This document shows, piece by piece, positions 6,582 to 7,961 of a stretch of 7,961 bases of DNA. Numbering within the stretch: the stretch's first letter is position 1; each line of letters starts with the position of its first letter. Where the stretch lies: the NCBI GenBank assembly GCA_002428895.1, contig DIYC01000019.1:17531-25491 (forward strand), given 5' to 3'. A program made the position numbers and the translations under genes. The DNA comes from Burkholderiales bacterium UBA6064. GTDB taxonomy: Bacteria > Pseudomonadota > Gammaproteobacteria > Burkholderiales > Burkholderiaceae_B. The notes beneath the pieces are model-generated. The model was not told where the DNA came from. It ran no database searches and saw nothing but the letters and a program-made list of their open reading frames with translations.

Positions 6582-7850
6582 ATGAAACCGGGCTTTTATA
6601 CCATCATGTCAGCGCAATTTTTTTCGTCGCTGGCCGACAATGCACTGTTAATTGCTGCAGTTGCCTTGCTCATGCAAGCCAATGCGCCAGAATGGATGCC
6701 CCCTCTATTAAAACTTATTTTTGCATTTGCTTACGTGCTCTTAGCACCCTTTGTTGGAACTTTTGCCGATGCAATCCCCAAAGGCAAAGTCATGCTGATC
6801 ACCAACAGCATTAAAATACTTGGTTGCATACTCATGTTTTTAGGCACGCACCCTTTAATCGCGTATGCAATTGTTGGCTTAGGGGCAGCCGCATATTCAC
6901 CAGCAAAATATGGCATACTCACTGAATTATTGCCACATGATCGCTTGGTAGCGGCCAACGGCTGGATAGAAGGCTTAACCGTGCTATCCATTATTTTAGG
7001 TGCTGTACTCGGGGGCATACTGATTATGCCTGGCACAGCCGAGGCCCTAAAAAATATAACTCAGTTTAATTTTCAAACTGCTGCTCATGCTGCCATTTTT
7101 GTAATCACGTTTAGCTATGTAATTGCGGCCATATTTAATCTTAAAATTCCCGACACAGGCGCACGGTACGCATTCCAACCCATTCATCCATTAAAAACTA
7201 CTCAACGTTTTTTAACCCATGTCGTTTTGCTGTGGCAAGACAAACTCGGGCAAATTACACTGGGCGTCACCACTTTATTTTGGGGGGCTGGGGCCACCTT
7301 ACAATTTATTATTATTCATTGGTCTGCTTCGGCCTTAGGCATGAGTTTAGATCAAGCCGCCATTTTACAAGGGGTGTGCGCTTTGGGGGTTGCCGCTGGG
7401 GCAATTACTGCAGCAAAACTCATCCCTTTAAAAAAAGCGATGTCTGTGTTACCCATGGGAATTTTACTGGGAGTCGGAATGCTGTTTTTGGTTTTGATTC
7501 ACGAAGTAAAAACGGCCAATGTGTTAATTATTTGTGTGGGTGCAATTAGCGGCTTTTTTGTTGTACCCATGAATGCGTTGTTACAACATCGTGGTCATGT
7601 GCTGTTATCGGCAGGCCGATCGATCGCAATTCAAAACTTTAACGAGAATTTTTCAATATTAGGCATGCTTGCCATTTATGCGCTACTCATTAGCTTAGAA
7701 GTTTCGATTAATACAGTGATTATTTTGTTTGGATTATTCATTGTGTGTTCGATGATTTTAGTCATTTTAAAACATCGACACACACAGCTTAAACTGAACG
7801 TAGAAGCCTTAATTGGTGAAGAACAACCCAATGGTTTTAGAATCAAATAA
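6582..7850 (+). CDS. lplT: Lysophospholipid transporter LplT (MFS)
   Basis: LplT is an inner-membrane major facilitator that flips lysophospholipids (chiefly lysophosphatidylethanolamine) inward, where the acyltransferase Aas re-acylates them. The 422 residues are strongly hydrophobic with about 12 membrane segments, roughly at 5-31, 39-62, 69-88, 90-108, 130-149, 167-187, 223-245, 258-280, 288-306, 312-334, 355-373 and 376-396. LplT signatures are AQFFSSLADNALL (11-23), LLAPFVGTFAD (53-63), the loop after segment 2 with KGKVM, and GAAAYSPAKYGILTELLP (101-118). The C-terminus is a short basic-to-acidic cytoplasmic tail. The ATG at 6582 begins MKPGFYTIM, as in betaproteobacterial homologues, behind a weak purine-rich AAAAGA. 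Unlike in E. coli, no aas follows: the next gene is on the other strand with only 2 nt between stops. Family is secure; substrate is inferred from homology. Confidence 0.92.
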   Translation: MKPGFYTIMSAQFFSSLADNALLIAAVALLMQANAPEWMPPLLKLIFAFAYVLLAPFVGTFADAIPKGKVMLITNSIKILGCILMFLGTHPLIAYAIVGLGAAAYSPAKYGILTELLPHDRLVAANGWIEGLTVLSIILGAVLGGILIMPGTAEALKNITQFNFQTAAHAAIFVITFSYVIAAIFNLKIPDTGARYAFQPIHPLKTTQRFLTHVVLLWQDKLGQITLGVTTLFWGAGATLQFIIIHWSASALGMSLDQAAILQGVCALGVAAGAITAAKLIPLKKAMSVLPMGILLGVGMLFLVLIHEVKTANVLIICVGAISGFFVVPMNALLQHRGHVLLSAGRSIAIQNFNENFSILGMLAIYALLISLEVSINTVIILFGLFIVCSMILVILKHRHTQLKLNVEALIGEEQPNGFRIK

Positions 7851-7852
7851 AC

Positions 7853-7961
7853 TTATAAATTATCGACTTCAAGCTCTAATCGCTCTAATTCTGCTGGGCT
7901 TAAATCTTGAGCAATCACGTTGCTGGCATTTGGGTCTAATTGAATTAAAACCAACGCAGCA
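7853..7961 (-). CDS. C-terminal end of an unidentified protein (5' partial)
   Basis: A minus-strand frame runs from the window edge to a TAA at 7855-7853, giving 35 complete codons. It has codon use like the neighbouring genes. The visible tail reads AALVLIQLDPNASN, then VIAQDLSPAELERLELEVDN and a final Leu: amphipathic, acidic, probably helical. The pattern of a hydrophobic helix followed by LSPAELERL is reminiscent of the repeated helices in FliG and MgtE N-terminal domains. Here, however, it sits at a C-terminus and is too short to assign. The close convergent packing with lplT (2 nt between stops) supports a real gene end. No function is proposed. Confidence 0.6.
   Translation of the reverse strand, partial: AALVLIQLDPNASNVIAQDLSPAELERLELEVDNL

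Noticed and set aside
1..7961. Mobile element, CRISPR array, tRNA/rRNA gene, toxin-antitoxin or novel defence system
   Set aside because: No regularly spaced repeats, transposase-like frames, terminal repeats or RNA-gene signatures were seen, and nearly all sequence is explained by intact housekeeping genes.

Overview
This window is an ordinary stretch of proteobacterial chromosome. It holds eight protein-coding genes and little non-coding DNA. All genes but the right-edge fragment are recognisable housekeeping families. The order surA-pdxA-rsmA is the downstream half of the widespread lptD-surA-pdxA-rsmA outer-membrane/ribosome operon. The N-terminus of the lplT product and the grouping lplT/alr/radA look betaproteobacterial, most like Burkholderiales. 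The DNA looks moderately AT-rich by eye, with A/T-rich codons, so a lower-GC member of that order is plausible. That placement is inference from memory of families and was not computed.

Layout. Bases 2-2615 (+ strand) carry the end of surA, then pdxA and rsmA, separated by 6 nt and a 20-nt overlap respectively, so very probably one transcript that began upstream of the window. Bases 2604-6424 (- strand) carry, in transcription order, alr, radA, a small DUF442/TIGR01244 phosphatase-like gene, and murI. alr-radA and DUF442-murI are each tightly coupled (7 nt between stop and start). A 102-nt gap separates the two pairs and may hold its own promoter. murI meets rsmA tail to tail with a 12-nt overlap of coding sequence. 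Bases 6425-6581 are a 157-nt AT-rich divergent promoter region. lplT (+ strand) follows at 6582-7850. The last 109 bases hold the C-terminal end of an unidentified - strand gene whose stop lies 2 nt from the lplT stop.

How the genes fit together. The cluster leans towards the cell envelope. SurA chaperones outer-membrane proteins. Alr and MurI make the D-Ala and D-Glu of peptidoglycan. LplT flips lysophospholipids for membrane repair. PdxA makes PLP, the cofactor of Alr; MurI needs no cofactor. RsmA matures 16S rRNA and RadA processes recombination intermediates.

I found no sign of a mobile element, CRISPR array, RNA gene or previously undescribed system. The points worth a second look are small: a C8 tract inside rsmA, a degenerate first parvulin domain in SurA, the phosphatase-like gene coupled to murI, the operator-like repeats between alr and lplT, and the unidentified gene end at the right edge.
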